A stretch of DNA of 64,000 nt from positions 310,001 through 374,000 of the forward strand of contig NZ_JWTA01000005.1 of NCBI RefSeq assembly GCF_000813825.1, in the 5' to 3' direction. The notes below the pieces were generated by a model. That model made no database searches. It had not been told where the DNA came from and was given only the letters and a program-made list of their open reading frames with translations. Positions 9,089 through 18,458 of this stretch are shown here, piece by piece (the first letter of the stretch is position 1; each line of letters opens with the position of its first letter). This DNA comes from Chryseobacterium taiwanense. GTDB taxonomy: Bacteria > Bacteroidota > Bacteroidia > Flavobacteriales > Weeksellaceae. The translations under genes were made by a program, and so were the position numbers.

Positions 9089-9727
9089 ATGAAAAAACTA
9101 TTTGCTTCATTACTTATTCTAAGTGTGATTGCCTGCAAGAAAAATCCCGAAAAATTTATCAATGACAAAACAGATTCTACCGGGTCTGTAAAAACTGATA
9201 CTACAAAGGTTACTCAGACTGAGGTAAGTAAAGATCAGGCTCTAAAGGAACTTAATGAAGAAATTATTCAGACTTTAAAGGATAAGAATTATAGAAAATT
9301 TGCCGATTTTATTCATCCGGAGAAAGGAGTGAGTTTCTCAATGTATGCTTTCGTAAATCCTAAAGAAGATAAAAGCTTTTCAAAATCCAATTTCATAAAA
9401 TATGAACCGACTAAAACTTTGTTTACTTGGGGAACATTGGATGGTTCAGGAGATGTGTATAAAGCTACGATAGACAATTATCTAACAAAATGGGTCTATT
9501 CAAAAGACTTTGCAACTGGGCAGGTTGCTTTTAACGAATTCTTAGGGAAAGGGAATTCATTGAACAATTTAAAGGAGATCTATCCAAAGGCAGATTTTAC
9601 AGAGAATTATATCAAAGGTTCAGAAGCAAATGCTGGGATGGACTGGAAAAGTCTTCGTTTGGTTTTCGAAGAGCTTCAGGGAAAATATTATCTGGTTGCG
9701 GTAGTGAATGATCAATGGACGATATAA
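9089..9727 (+). CDS. hypothetical lipoprotein
   Basis: A 212-residue protein with a lipoprotein signal peptide: MKKLFASLLILSVIACKK, with the lipidated Cys at 16. A low-complexity Thr/Ser/Asp-rich linker follows at about 20-50, then a soluble domain containing the segment LKDKNYRKFADFIHPEKGV. This layout is common for Bacteroidota periplasmic proteins with an NTF2-like or DUF-type domain, but I do not recognise the family. The ATG at 9089 is preferred over the upstream TTG at 9044 because it begins a proper signal peptide. It converges on the next gene with only 14 bases between. Confidence 0.75.
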   Translation: MKKLFASLLILSVIACKKNPEKFINDKTDSTGSVKTDTTKVTQTEVSKDQALKELNEEIIQTLKDKNYRKFADFIHPEKGVSFSMYAFVNPKEDKSFSKSNFIKYEPTKTLFTWGTLDGSGDVYKATIDNYLTKWVYSKDFATGQVAFNEFLGKGNSLNNLKEIYPKADFTENYIKGSEANAGMDWKSLRLVFEELQGKYYLVAVVNDQWTI

Positions 9728-9741
9728 AGATCTATATAGAA

Positions 9742-10500
9742 TTAAGCAATTCCTGCAATATTTATAAAATTAAATTTTCCAGTTGTTAGATTTAATTCAA
9801 TATAGATATTGCAGTTTCCTCCATCCATCATACTTGTTTCATAATACATATAGCTCTCAGATAAAAACTTACTTTTACAGTAAAAGTGAGCCTGTATAAT
9901 TATTTCATTTTTGATATTTTTTACAGCTACAATTTGTTTTAAATAATCAGAATATTTTTCTAAATCTTTATTAGAATTAAACTCATTTTTAAAAATAGAA
10001 TCAATTTTAAAAAGTTCTTTTGTACTGAGTTCGTAATTGGATAAATCTTTTTCTCTAAAGGAATTATGATATTTTTTATAGAAGGTAAAAACAGCATAAT
10101 TATTTAGATTCTTAAAATCAATGTTATTTTTTACCAATAGAGATGTTCTTCGAATTTTCATTCTCTCAGGATAATCCCCATCTATAAATTCTACAAAACC
10201 ATTCTTTAATATAGCTGTTTTACTATTATTGTAAGTTAATTCATTTGGGTAAAATTTAATTGTATCTTTTTTTATTTTAAGCTTTCCTTTCCATTTTTCA
10301 ATCTTATTTTCATTTATTTCGGTTGTTGTTTTGTTCACAAAATAAGTACTGTCGTTGTAAATTGTAAATAAGATATCGGTCTTATTTAAGTCATAAAACT
10401 TTTGAGATGCAACTAATAAAGGAGGCTTATTTTCATGTTTACTGCAATTTGAAATCAACATTAAAAATGATATTGAAATAAGCTGTAATACAATTTTCAT
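9742..10500 (-). CDS. hypothetical lipoprotein
   Basis: A 252-residue protein with a lipoprotein signal (lipobox LISNC, Cys19) and no family I can name. The mature part is rich in Lys, Asn and Tyr and has many short beta-prone stretches. It lies 13 bases downstream of the glycosyltransferase start on the same strand. The stretch is more AT-rich than its neighbours, which is frequent for poorly conserved lipoproteins of this group and may mark recent acquisition. No enzyme motif is visible. Confidence 0.7.
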   Translation of the reverse strand: MKIVLQLISISFLMLISNCSKHENKPPLLVASQKFYDLNKTDILFTIYNDSTYFVNKTTTEINENKIEKWKGKLKIKKDTIKFYPNELTYNNSKTAILKNGFVEFIDGDYPERMKIRRTSLLVKNNIDFKNLNNYAVFTFYKKYHNSFREKDLSNYELSTKELFKIDSIFKNEFNSNKDLEKYSDYLKQIVAVKNIKNEIIIQAHFYCKSKFLSESYMYYETSMMDGGNCNIYIELNLTTGKFNFINIAGIA

Positions 10501-10513
10501 GAATTGTGTTCAA

Positions 10514-11797
10514 TTATAATATTTCTGCCAATTTTTTTGTCAGATTTTTTCTTGAAAACTGCTCAATATTTTGCGTATTGTCAGAAAGATTTCCGTTTTT
10601 CCAAAGCTCAAATTTTTCTAAGATAAAGCTCTTGATACTTTCGGAATCATTATAGCCGAAATGTTTTCCAGCTTTGGTTTCTTCCAGTATTTTTGAAACA
10701 TCGGCACCATTCGGACCAAAAGAAATAATTTGTTTTCCTGTAGCCAGATATTCGAAGATCTTCCCGGGAATGATTCCTTTTGAAGATTCATTAGGGAAGT
10801 TGGTAATCAGTAAAAGCGAAGATTTTGCCATTTCTTCAATAGCTTTGTCATGAGAAAGATAACCTAGGTTGGAAATGTGTTTTTTTAAACCGGAATTTTC
10901 AATTTCCTGTAAGATTTTATCATCGACTCTTCCTGCAAATTTTAAGCTAAAATTCTCAGCAAAATCTGAATTTGTAGTGACTAAATCATAAAGTGCTTTC
11001 CAAAGGTTTTCAGGATTTCTTAACTGCTCTAAAACACCGATATAGCTTAATGTAAATTTTTGATCAGAATTTGAGATCTTTTGAGAAGCATCGGTCTCAT
11101 CAAATCCATTAGTGATACAAATTGCATTAGCTCCGTTCTTTCTAAAGTTTTCTGCATCTGTATAACTTGTCGCCAAGGTAATGTCTGCATTTTTGAAAAC
11201 AGCACTTTCCAATTGACGGTGTTTCTGATCTGAACTTTTGGTAAGTTTTAAATGTTTATAGTATGAAATTTCCGTCCATGGATCACGGAAATCAGCAATC
11301 CATTTTAAATTGGGAAGTTTCTTTTTCAGATCTAAACCGATCAAATGTAAAGAATGGGGTGGACCGGAAGTTACCACAACATCGATTTTATTCTCTTTTA
11401 AATACTTTTCCAGGAATTGTACGGAAGGTTTTACCCAAAAAACTCGCGCATCAGGAATGAAAAAATTTCCTCTTACCCAGATTGAAAGTTTTGATTTCCA
11501 GCTTTGATTTTTACCTACATCAAATTGCCCGGCTTTGAATTTTTTATTGCTTTTATTTAGCTTTTCTGCCAGTTGATAAGGTTCCCAGATTTTTGTTTTT
11601 ACGATTTCAAGATTCTCAGGAACGTCTTTGAGTAGGCTTTCATCTAATAACGGATAACTTGGATTTTCCGGAGTATAAATGATAGGTTTCCACCCAAAAT
11701 CAGGTAAATATTTTGCGAATTTCAGCCACCTTTGAACACCAGGACCTCCCGCAGGAGGCCAGTAATAGGTGATGATCAATATTTTTTTGTGTTCCAT
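10514..11797 (-). CDS. glycosyltransferase, family 4-like
   Basis: The 427-residue protein has the GT-B layout. The N-terminal domain begins KILIITYYWPPAGGPGVQRW, with a glycine-rich donor loop; the C-terminal domain contains SLLLITNFPNESSKGIIPGKIFEYLATGKQII, where the Glu of the EX7E-type site (KIFEYLATGK) would lie. It probably transfers a sugar to a lipid or polysaccharide precursor at the cytoplasmic face of the inner membrane; the acceptor is unknown. It begins five bases after the YfhO-family gene stop, so the two are almost surely co-transcribed and may act in one surface-glycan route. Confidence 0.85.
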   Translation of the reverse strand: MEHKKILIITYYWPPAGGPGVQRWLKFAKYLPDFGWKPIIYTPENPSYPLLDESLLKDVPENLEIVKTKIWEPYQLAEKLNKSNKKFKAGQFDVGKNQSWKSKLSIWVRGNFFIPDARVFWVKPSVQFLEKYLKENKIDVVVTSGPPHSLHLIGLDLKKKLPNLKWIADFRDPWTEISYYKHLKLTKSSDQKHRQLESAVFKNADITLATSYTDAENFRKNGANAICITNGFDETDASQKISNSDQKFTLSYIGVLEQLRNPENLWKALYDLVTTNSDFAENFSLKFAGRVDDKILQEIENSGLKKHISNLGYLSHDKAIEEMAKSSLLLITNFPNESSKGIIPGKIFEYLATGKQIISFGPNGADVSKILEETKAGKHFGYNDSESIKSFILEKFELWKNGNLSDNTQNIEQFSRKNLTKKLAEIL

Positions 11798-11802
11798 TGG
11801 CT

Positions 11803-14334
11803 CTAAACAGTTTCAATAATTTCCTTCTTCTTTTTATTCATCATGAATATTCCAAGTCCACTTAATATGATAAAGAGACCGAAACAAAGAAGAGAGATCC
11901 ATTTTCCTTTTTCAATAACTTCCGGCTCAAAGATCATTCTTATGTTGTGATTTCCTGCAGGAACGTGAACGGCACGAAGAAGATAATCTGCCTTGATGTA
12001 AGGAACTTCTTTTTCGTCTACGAACATTTTCCATCCATGAGGATAATAGATCTCAGAGAATACCGCTAACTGAGGAGTTCTTGATTTTGATTTGAACTCA
12101 AGTTCATTCGGCTGATATCCCGTTAAGCTGATTGTTGCTGTAGAGTCTGCCTGAACAGGTTTGCTGTTGAAATATTCTTTATCAGAAGAGGCAATAACGG
12201 CTGTTTTTTTATTATCAATAAGTCCGATAGACTTAATTTCTTCGTTTGCTGTGTTTACAAATTTTAAATCACTTACAAACCAAGCATTTCCGTTTGCTGT
12301 AGGGTTGGGAACTGCCTGAGGTTGCTCCGGTGATCCTACTACCCAATATTTAGCATTTAAAAGGTTGAGGATGTTCGGAACTTTTACAGAATCCATTACC
12401 TGGAAATATTCGTTGATGACATCATCATATCTTCTCAATTTTACGGCATGATATCCTCCGATTGAAGATTTGAAGTATGAAGTGTTTGTTTCGCTGAATG
12501 TTCCTAAAATATTGTTGAAAATTCTATAATGCGTTTTGTCTTTGTCAGCAATCGTTTCTAATGTTTTGTTAACATTTACATTCGCAATAATAGATTCCAA
12601 ATTTGGATTTCCTTGAACTTTCTCAGCTAAAAGGTCTGAGCTTTCTGTTTGGAAAGGATTTTCAGCAAAGATCTTATCTACGTAATTTTCATCGTTTAGA
12701 TAACGCTTGTTAACCGTCCAAAGATCAAATAAGCTTACCGCTCCAATAACGATTAAAACAATGTTTTGGTTTAGTTTTTTCTTTAAGCTTAAGAATAGAG
12801 CAATAACGGTAATAACGATATAAATAAATGCTTTGATCGCATCTATTCTGAATAATTTGAATCGCTCGTCTGTCAGATAATCCAATAGGAAAGGAGGTAA
12901 ATAAGCCTGCTCGTTGTCTGTATGGAATCCTAATAGAGATTTACCAAAAATAAGAAGAATTAAGATCAATCCTAATGTTCCTCCTCCTACGTAAGTAAGA
13001 ATTTTTTGTTTGTATTCTTCCGTTAGTTTTTCATCGGTAAAGAATTTGTACAATCCAATAATTGCAATTAATGGGAATAATAATTCAACTACCACTAAAA
13101 TAGATGACGGCGCTCTGAACTTATTATAAAACGGTACAAAGTCTATGAAGAAATCTGAAAGTGCCATGAAGTTGCTTCCCCAAGCCAAAAAGATGGTAAG
13201 AATAGAAGCTCCTAAAATCCAGTAACGGTATTTTTTAGACGCAAAGAAGAATCCTAAAACGGCTAAGAAACAAACAATTGCTCCCTGATAAGCCGGTCCT
13301 GAAGTTCCGGGTTGGTCTCCCCAATAGGTAAGACTTCCGAATCCTTTAGAAATTCTGTCATATTCAGCCTGAGATTCTACGTTTTGCTGAACCAGTTCCT
13401 GAATTTTTGCCATCATTTCCTTTCCTTCCGGCTCCTGGCTTCCGCCACCCATCAATCTTGGAATGAAAAGGTTCAGTGTTTCCAGTTTTCCGTAGCTCCA
13501 CATCAGCATACTTTCTTTATCCATTCCTGAATTTCCTTCGGTATGACTGTCGTTGGTTAAGATCTGCTTTCCACGAACAGTTTCTTTGATGTATTCAGAG
13601 TTGGCCATGATTCTCTGTGAATTCATTCCTACTCCAATCAAACATGATGCAGCAATAATTCCTGAAGAGATCAGAAAATGTTTTACTTCTGTTTTCTTCT
13701 GAATGACTCTTATAAGCTCAGAAATAAATAAGAAACCTAAAGCAATAAATAAATAATAGGTCATCTGAGGGTGGTTTGCTGCAATCTGAAGCCCCATGAA
13801 GAGGGTAGTGACAATGAATCCCCAAATGTACTGTTTCCGCATATAAACAAGTAAAATACCTGCTAAAAGTGGTGCAAAATACTCAATCGTATTAATTTTA
13901 CCATTATGTCCCGCCGCAATGGCAATATAGAAATAGGTAGAAAGCCCGAAGAATGTAGCTCCTAAAAGAGCATATTTCCAGTTTCTGACTGCTACCATTC
14001 CTAACAGGAAAAATCCTGAAAAAAGTAAGAAAATATAATTAACAGGTCTCGGAAGAATATTCAGATAGCTGTCAATTTTTTTGATAATATCCCCGTTAAA
14101 TCGACTTCCCATCTGATAAGTAGGCATTCCACCGAACATGGAGTCACTCCAGTAGGTTTCGTTTCCTGTATCAGCTCTGTAGTCCAAAAGCTCTTTTGCA
14201 CCTCCTCTGTATTGTACAATGTCATGCTGGAAAAGCTGTTTTCCTGTGAACACAGGAGTGGAATATAAAAATGCTAAAACTATAAAGACAACTAATGAAA
14301 TTGCAATATAAATTAAGTTTTTATTTTTCGCCAT
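11803..14334 (-). CDS. YfhO-family multi-pass membrane protein
   Basis: An 843-residue inner-membrane protein with a first TM helix near residues 8-25, a periplasmic loop containing DSMFGGMPTYQMG, and about a dozen further helices. A soluble C-terminal domain ends in the family-typical ...YYPHGWKMFVDEKEVPYIKADYLLRAVHVPAGNH region (given here only as a guide; key features are Gly-Trp, the Asp-rich turn and the final His), followed by a last TM helix. YfhO proteins resemble GT-C transferases that glycosylate cell-wall or lipid-linked polymers. The glycosyltransferase gene five bases downstream fits such a role, which remains inferred. Confidence 0.85.
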   Translation of the reverse strand: MAKNKNLIYIAISLVVFIVLAFLYSTPVFTGKQLFQHDIVQYRGGAKELLDYRADTGNETYWSDSMFGGMPTYQMGSRFNGDIIKKIDSYLNILPRPVNYIFLLFSGFFLLGMVAVRNWKYALLGATFFGLSTYFYIAIAAGHNGKINTIEYFAPLLAGILLVYMRKQYIWGFIVTTLFMGLQIAANHPQMTYYLFIALGFLFISELIRVIQKKTEVKHFLISSGIIAASCLIGVGMNSQRIMANSEYIKETVRGKQILTNDSHTEGNSGMDKESMLMWSYGKLETLNLFIPRLMGGGSQEPEGKEMMAKIQELVQQNVESQAEYDRISKGFGSLTYWGDQPGTSGPAYQGAIVCFLAVLGFFFASKKYRYWILGASILTIFLAWGSNFMALSDFFIDFVPFYNKFRAPSSILVVVELLFPLIAIIGLYKFFTDEKLTEEYKQKILTYVGGGTLGLILILLIFGKSLLGFHTDNEQAYLPPFLLDYLTDERFKLFRIDAIKAFIYIVITVIALFLSLKKKLNQNIVLIVIGAVSLFDLWTVNKRYLNDENYVDKIFAENPFQTESSDLLAEKVQGNPNLESIIANVNVNKTLETIADKDKTHYRIFNNILGTFSETNTSYFKSSIGGYHAVKLRRYDDVINEYFQVMDSVKVPNILNLLNAKYWVVGSPEQPQAVPNPTANGNAWFVSDLKFVNTANEEIKSIGLIDNKKTAVIASSDKEYFNSKPVQADSTATISLTGYQPNELEFKSKSRTPQLAVFSEIYYPHGWKMFVDEKEVPYIKADYLLRAVHVPAGNHNIRMIFEPEVIEKGKWISLLCFGLFIILSGLGIFMMNKKKKEIIETV

Positions 14335-14368
14335 ATTGATGGTTATTATCTTTTATTTTTCGGAATTA

Positions 14369-14599
14369 TTACCTTTTATCTTTGCTCTCTTTTACTTCTT
14401 CAAAATCTACGGTTTCTGCATCCCATTTAAGATTCTGTTTCGATTTGTCTGAACTATGAATGTCCTGCTGTTTGTTGTTTGAGCCATTATTATTGTTAAA
14501 TCTATAGCTGTAAAATGTCTTAAAGAAAATTCTTTTCAGAATATTCCAGACAAAGAAAATAATAATAGCAGAGAGTACTAACTCAAGAATGTACTTCAT
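14369..14599 (-). CDS. DUF4834-like small membrane protein
   Basis: A 76-residue protein with one N-terminal TM helix (residues 4-20) followed by a short basic, Asn-rich linker and the acidic tail WDAETVDFEEVKESKD. This pattern matches DUF4834, a small Bacteroidota family of unknown function. It precedes the YfhO-family gene by 34 bases on the same strand and may be co-transcribed. Nothing indicates an enzymatic role; an accessory or anchoring function is possible. Confidence 0.7.
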   Translation of the reverse strand: MKYILELVLSAIIIFFVWNILKRIFFKTFYSYRFNNNNGSNNKQQDIHSSDKSKQNLKWDAETVDFEEVKESKDKR

Positions 14600-14625
14600 A
14601 ATTTTTGATTTTTATTCAAAGCTTA

Positions 14626-14682
14626 CAGTTCAAAGATTTCAAAGTTGATGATTAAAAAAATCTATTTCAAACCTTTGAACTG
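14626..14682. repeat. inverted repeat in intergenic gap
   Basis: CAGTTCAAAG at 14626-14635 and its exact complement at 14673-14682 are 37 bases apart, with an inner AGATTT/AAATCT pair. It can form a long hairpin in the minus-strand transcript between the lipoprotein gene and the DUF4834 gene. There is no T-run beside it, so it is more likely a processing site or palindromic repeat than a terminator. Confidence 0.5.
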
Positions 14683-14698
14683 CAAAACTCTTTTTCAT

Positions 14699-15748
14699 TT
14701 ATTTAGAAGGATTTACCATCACAGAAGAATTGGAAATACTTTTCATAGACTGAGACTGTTTTCCATCTGAAATCGTTTCAATCTGTGATGTTTTTACATT
14801 AATATTCTGATTGGCAATCCATCCTGTATTTTGGTCAAACTTAATGGTTCCGTTTTGAACAAGCTCGCTGCTCATGCTATGCGTAATAGGTCCTTGAGCC
14901 TGTTTTTCTGTTTTCTTAGGGATTCCTCCAGAAATAGAAACTTCTACGATACCATTTCCTGCACTTTTTAACGTGTAGTTAGAGGTTACTTTTATTTTAC
15001 CGTTAGGATCTGCATTTTCGCTATTCGCCCATTTTTCACCTATTTTCACTCCTTTCTTAGGAATAAGCGTCAGGTTTTTAGAAAGCTGATCTTTTAATAT
15101 TTTTTCATTGAAGGTTTCCTTCAGATTAGCTGTTACACCTGCTTTCTGAGCTGGATCCTTTACAAGAGCTCCCACTGCATTAGCCACTTTTGTGTAGATA
15201 GGCTCAAAACCTGTAATTGAAATCACATTTCCTTTGGTGTCCATTTTTACGTTCAGCTTGTTGCTGGTAAGCGCTCTGTTGACAATCCAAAGCATTTTAA
15301 GTTCTTCCTCTTTCGGTTCCGGAAGCTTAGTATCTACAATTAATGTTTTACCTTGCGCCGATTGAGAATTTCTTTTAGCAACAAGATTTAACGTCATATC
15401 ATATACATTTCCTTTGATGTCATTCACTACAAAATTCATCTCGTCAGTTGCTTCACTGGTCGCAGTGATCGACTTCCCTTGAGGGTCTGTCATCGTCTTT
15501 ACATCTCTTTGATATGTTGTAAGCGGATATGTTTTCCCTTTTTCTAATTTAAAAGACTGTTTGAAGATTCCTAACGAGTCTTTGATAGCAGGATTTGCTT
15601 CTACTGTTACTACAGAATCAGCAGGAACCTCTACCGTAACTGTTTTTCCTGTTTTAGGATCTACTTTTGTGATTTTTGCCGTTTCTTTTTTGTTACAAGA
15701 AACCAATGCTATTGTTGATACTAGCGCAAGCGCCGCAATATTTTTCAT
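14699..15748 (-). CDS. lipoprotein, DUF6263-like
   Basis: A 349-residue lipoprotein (lipobox LVSC, Cys18). The mature protein has a Lys/Thr/Val-rich linker and then a mostly beta domain with the sequence KLEKGKTYPLTTYQRDVKTM, resembling the DUF6263 family of Bacteroidota surface lipoproteins. Its function is not known. It starts 16 bases after the serine hydrolase stop, which points to one transcript with that gene and rlmB upstream. The family assignment is from memory of the pattern, so I hold it loosely. Confidence 0.65.
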   Translation of the reverse strand: MKNIAALALVSTIALVSCNKKETAKITKVDPKTGKTVTVEVPADSVVTVEANPAIKDSLGIFKQSFKLEKGKTYPLTTYQRDVKTMTDPQGKSITATSEATDEMNFVVNDIKGNVYDMTLNLVAKRNSQSAQGKTLIVDTKLPEPKEEELKMLWIVNRALTSNKLNVKMDTKGNVISITGFEPIYTKVANAVGALVKDPAQKAGVTANLKETFNEKILKDQLSKNLTLIPKKGVKIGEKWANSENADPNGKIKVTSNYTLKSAGNGIVEVSISGGIPKKTEKQAQGPITHSMSSELVQNGTIKFDQNTGWIANQNINVKTSQIETISDGKQSQSMKSISNSSVMVNPSK

Positions 15749-15764
15749 TTGAATTTTTTAAATT

Positions 15765-16880
15765 TTATTTTTTACTACTATTTAATATACTATCTGCAAT
15801 ATCCTGCAGCTTTCCCTGAGATTCGCCGTCTGACTCATTGGTAAGGATAACGACACCCATATTTTTTGAAGGATACATCTGGAGCACGCTCGAAAAGCCA
15901 AAAGTTCCGCCTGTATGAAAAATGGTTTTGGTTTCATCATAGGTATGAATTCGCCAATATAATCCTATTTGATCTTCTTCGCTTTTTACCACAGGAGTGT
16001 GAGAGGTTTTTACATATTGATCATTTTCACGAAGATGATACTGCATGTATTTTACCAGATCTTCCGTTGTTGAAAGAATTCCGCCAGCTGGCGCCATGAT
16101 CGTTGTAATATTTCGGGGCATTACCTTTCCTTTTTCATTATAACCAGTCAAAAGCTTTGCAGAATTTGTACCAATTATGGTATGATTCATTTTCAAAGGT
16201 TGGGTAATGTATTCTGAAAGCAGACTTTCATAGCTCTTATGATAGACTTTTTCCAGAATATCACCTGCGATCTGCGTTCCTACATTAGAATATTTATAAT
16301 CCGTTCCGGGTGCAAAAGCAACTTTTGCCTGATGAAGATCTTCATAAAACTTTTTTTTAGAATAATTTTTATAAAAATCAGCTAATATCAAGGCTACAGA
16401 ATCCATCGGCTTCTTAAAAGTTTCCGACTGATCAGGTAAAAACTGTGGTAATCCCGAAGAATGATTCGTAAGATTTGCAATCGTTATCGGATGCTTTTCA
16501 AACTCAAGATTGGGATAATTTCCGGTTAAATATTTTCGGATATCATCATCCAGTTTAATTTTACCATCCACTAAAGCATGCGCTAAAAGTGTTCCTGTAA
16601 ACGTTTTGGTGATGGAGGCAATTTCGTAAACACTTTTGGAAGTCGGAAGTTCAGATTTTCCTAATTCCGTTGTTCCGTAATTGTAAAAATAACTTTTACC
16701 ATCCTTAAAAACTCCTATTGAGATCCCGACACGAGCCGGATCCTGCATGTAAGCAGAAGCCTCTTTTTGAACCAACTGATCGAGTTCAGTAGCAAGAGGA
16801 TTGTCTGTAGGAATTTTTTTGTTTTGTGCATGACATGTAAATAATGCAAAGCACAATGGTAAAAGCAATAGGTTTTTCAT
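15765..16880 (-). CDS. serine hydrolase, beta-lactamase/penicillin-binding fold
   Basis: A 371-residue exported hydrolase of the class C beta-lactamase superfamily. The nucleophile motif SxxK is SITK at 89-92, the YxN motif is YSN at 197-199, and the third motif is HTGG at 322-325 in place of KTG. The HxG form is usual in esterases and peptidases of this fold rather than true beta-lactamases. The signal peptide ends ...FTCHAQN, so it is either lipidated at Cys16 or cleaved after the Gln. The start lies three bases from the rlmB stop, which implies co-transcription without an obvious functional link. Confidence 0.85.
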   Translation of the reverse strand: MKNLLLLPLCFALFTCHAQNKKIPTDNPLATELDQLVQKEASAYMQDPARVGISIGVFKDGKSYFYNYGTTELGKSELPTSKSVYEIASITKTFTGTLLAHALVDGKIKLDDDIRKYLTGNYPNLEFEKHPITIANLTNHSSGLPQFLPDQSETFKKPMDSVALILADFYKNYSKKKFYEDLHQAKVAFAPGTDYKYSNVGTQIAGDILEKVYHKSYESLLSEYITQPLKMNHTIIGTNSAKLLTGYNEKGKVMPRNITTIMAPAGGILSTTEDLVKYMQYHLRENDQYVKTSHTPVVKSEEDQIGLYWRIHTYDETKTIFHTGGTFGFSSVLQMYPSKNMGVVILTNESDGESQGKLQDIADSILNSSKK

Positions 16881-16883
16881 ATA

Positions 16884-17642
16884 TTATGCATTGGGAATTG
16901 CAGTCATTTTCTGCCTTACCGCTTCATATAAAATCGCTCCGCATGCTACAGAAACATTCAGTGATTGAGTTTTTCCTTCAATCGGTAGTTTTATTTTTTC
17001 ATCGGCGTGATGAAGGACTTCTTTAGAAATTCCTGTTTCCTCATTTCCCATTACAACCGCGCAAGGTTCTTTGAAATCTACATCGTAGATTAGTTTTTGT
17101 GCCTTTTCACTTGCGGCAAATACGGAAATTCCACTCTGTTGAAGGAAATCAACAACATGTGCTAAGTTCGGTTCTTTACAGATTTTTACATTATAAAGTG
17201 CTCCTGCAGAAGTTTTTATCGCGTCAGAATTAATTGGAGCTGCTCCCTTTTCTGGGATAATTACCGCATCAACTCCCACACATTCTGCAGTTCTACAAAT
17301 TGCACCGAAATTTCTAACATCCGTCAATCGATCCAGAATCAATAAAAACGGAGTTTTTCCCTCTTCAAATAACTGAGGAACAATATCTTCGATTTTATGG
17401 AACGGAACGTCCGAAATAAAAGCGACTACCCCTTGGTGATTTTTTCTTGTAAAACGGTTCAGTTTTTCAACTGGTACGTAGTTGGGACGGATTTTATTTT
17501 TAGCTAAAATTGCTTTTAATTCAGCATAAATAGGTCCTTGTAATGCATTTTGTACAAAAACTTTATCAATCGTTTTTCCTGCTTCAATTGCCTCAATTAC
17601 GGGACGTAACCCGAAAATAAAATCGTCTTTTTTATCTGTCAT
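16884..17642 (-). CDS. rlmB: 23S rRNA (guanosine-2'-O) methyltransferase RlmB
   Basis: A 252-residue SpoU/TrmH-class methyltransferase expected to modify G2251 of 23S rRNA with SAM. An N-terminal L30e-like RNA-binding domain spans about 1-80. SPOUT motif 1 is DVRNFGAICRTAE at 108-120, motif 2 is MGNEETGIS at 198-206, and motif 3 is LPIEGKTQSLNVSVA at 219-233. All three are intact, including the Asn, Arg and Glu used for knot formation and catalysis. TrmH-type tRNA enzymes are the main alternative, but the length and N-terminal domain favour RlmB. Confidence 0.9.
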   Translation of the reverse strand: MTDKKDDFIFGLRPVIEAIEAGKTIDKVFVQNALQGPIYAELKAILAKNKIRPNYVPVEKLNRFTRKNHQGVVAFISDVPFHKIEDIVPQLFEEGKTPFLLILDRLTDVRNFGAICRTAECVGVDAVIIPEKGAAPINSDAIKTSAGALYNVKICKEPNLAHVVDFLQQSGISVFAASEKAQKLIYDVDFKEPCAVVMGNEETGISKEVLHHADEKIKLPIEGKTQSLNVSVACGAILYEAVRQKMTAIPNA

Positions 17643-17733
17643 GTTGATATTTTAAATAGTGAATTGTTAAATGTAAATCTACTTTGTCAGTCAATTTATT
17701 ACTGTTGACTTGTGAGGTGAAATTTACACTCAA

Positions 17734-18207
17734 TTATCTTCCTTTTTCTCCTAAAATTGCTCTTTTTTGTGCCATTACATAACCGTAATGTAAGCTTTCA
17801 TGCATGTTGTTGAAAATAATGGCATCCTGAATGCTTTTCAAATCCATTCCGAAACTTGTCGTATAAGGAGTGTAATCCGAAAAGAAATCGCTGTCATAAT
17901 CCTTCATTAAAATCTTTGAGGTTTCAGTCAATAAAAACGCCAAATCTTCCACTTCTGATTTCTGAACATCCAAATTAGGCAATGTTCCTTTTTTGTAGGT
18001 TTCGATCCAATATTTGTCTATTCTGAAAGGATTCCCGCTTAGGTAATAATGCAAAAGCTGTTGTGTGGCAACGGTATGCGCAATATTCCAGTATATATTA
18101 TTGTTGAAACCGTCCGGAATCAGCAAAAGATCTTCGTGAGAAGTGTTTTGTAGGATTTCTAAAAGGTTTTTTCTTACTTGTCTGTGAGCTTGAAAATGAT
18201 AATTCAT
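17734..18207 (-). CDS. DinB-fold protein
   Basis: A 157-residue four-helix protein of the DinB superfamily. The three metal-ligand histidines typical of the fold are visible: His44 in NIAHTVATQ and His136 and His140 in NNMHESLHYGYV. Members include bacillithiol S-transferases, which would fit with the YpdA-type protein at 7974-8939, and uncharacterised damage-inducible proteins. The substrate is unknown here. It has its own promoter facing away from the moxR operon, and 91 bases separate it from rlmB. Confidence 0.8.
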   Translation of the reverse strand: MNYHFQAHRQVRKNLLEILQNTSHEDLLLIPDGFNNNIYWNIAHTVATQQLLHYYLSGNPFRIDKYWIETYKKGTLPNLDVQKSEVEDLAFLLTETSKILMKDYDSDFFSDYTPYTTSFGMDLKSIQDAIIFNNMHESLHYGYVMAQKRAILGEKGR

Positions 18208-18227
18208 TTTGCAAAAATTTTAATCAC

Positions 18228-18235
18228 CAAAAATA
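18228..18235 (-). promoter_or_regulatory. DinB-gene promoter, -7 element
   Basis: TATTTTTG on the minus strand, 20 bases before the ATG at 18207, matches TAnnTTTG. Confidence 0.5.
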
Positions 18236-18369
18236 GTTTAATAAACTGGAAATGACAATTTTTGAACGGCAGATTGAAGCAAAATTTATATATTTTTATG
18301 AAAAAAAAGAATAATCGTATTGAGTTTTAAGGTTTCAACTATTTTGGATCTCGCATTGGTGCTGGAATA

Positions 18370-18385
18370 TTTAACAAACTTTAAC
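18370..18385 (+). promoter_or_regulatory. paired TTTAAC direct repeats upstream of moxR
   Basis: Two TTTAAC hexamers start at 18370 and 18380, ten bases apart, about 75-90 bases before the MoxR start. A similar pair precedes batC (23824 and 23835). This may be a protein-binding site shared by the two promoters of the Bat operon. The rest of the 18208-18458 gap is AT-rich without further structure. Confidence 0.35.
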
Positions 18386-18458
18386 TCAAAAATGGCATCT
18401 ATTGTGTTGATTAATGCAAGTATTTATTAGAAATTTACCAATTATTTTAAATTAAGTT

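Noticed and set aside
17672..17728. TGTAAAT ... ATTTACA inverted repeat between rlmB and the DinB-fold gene
   Set aside because: Arms are only seven A/T-rich bases, and such pairs are expected by chance in this composition.
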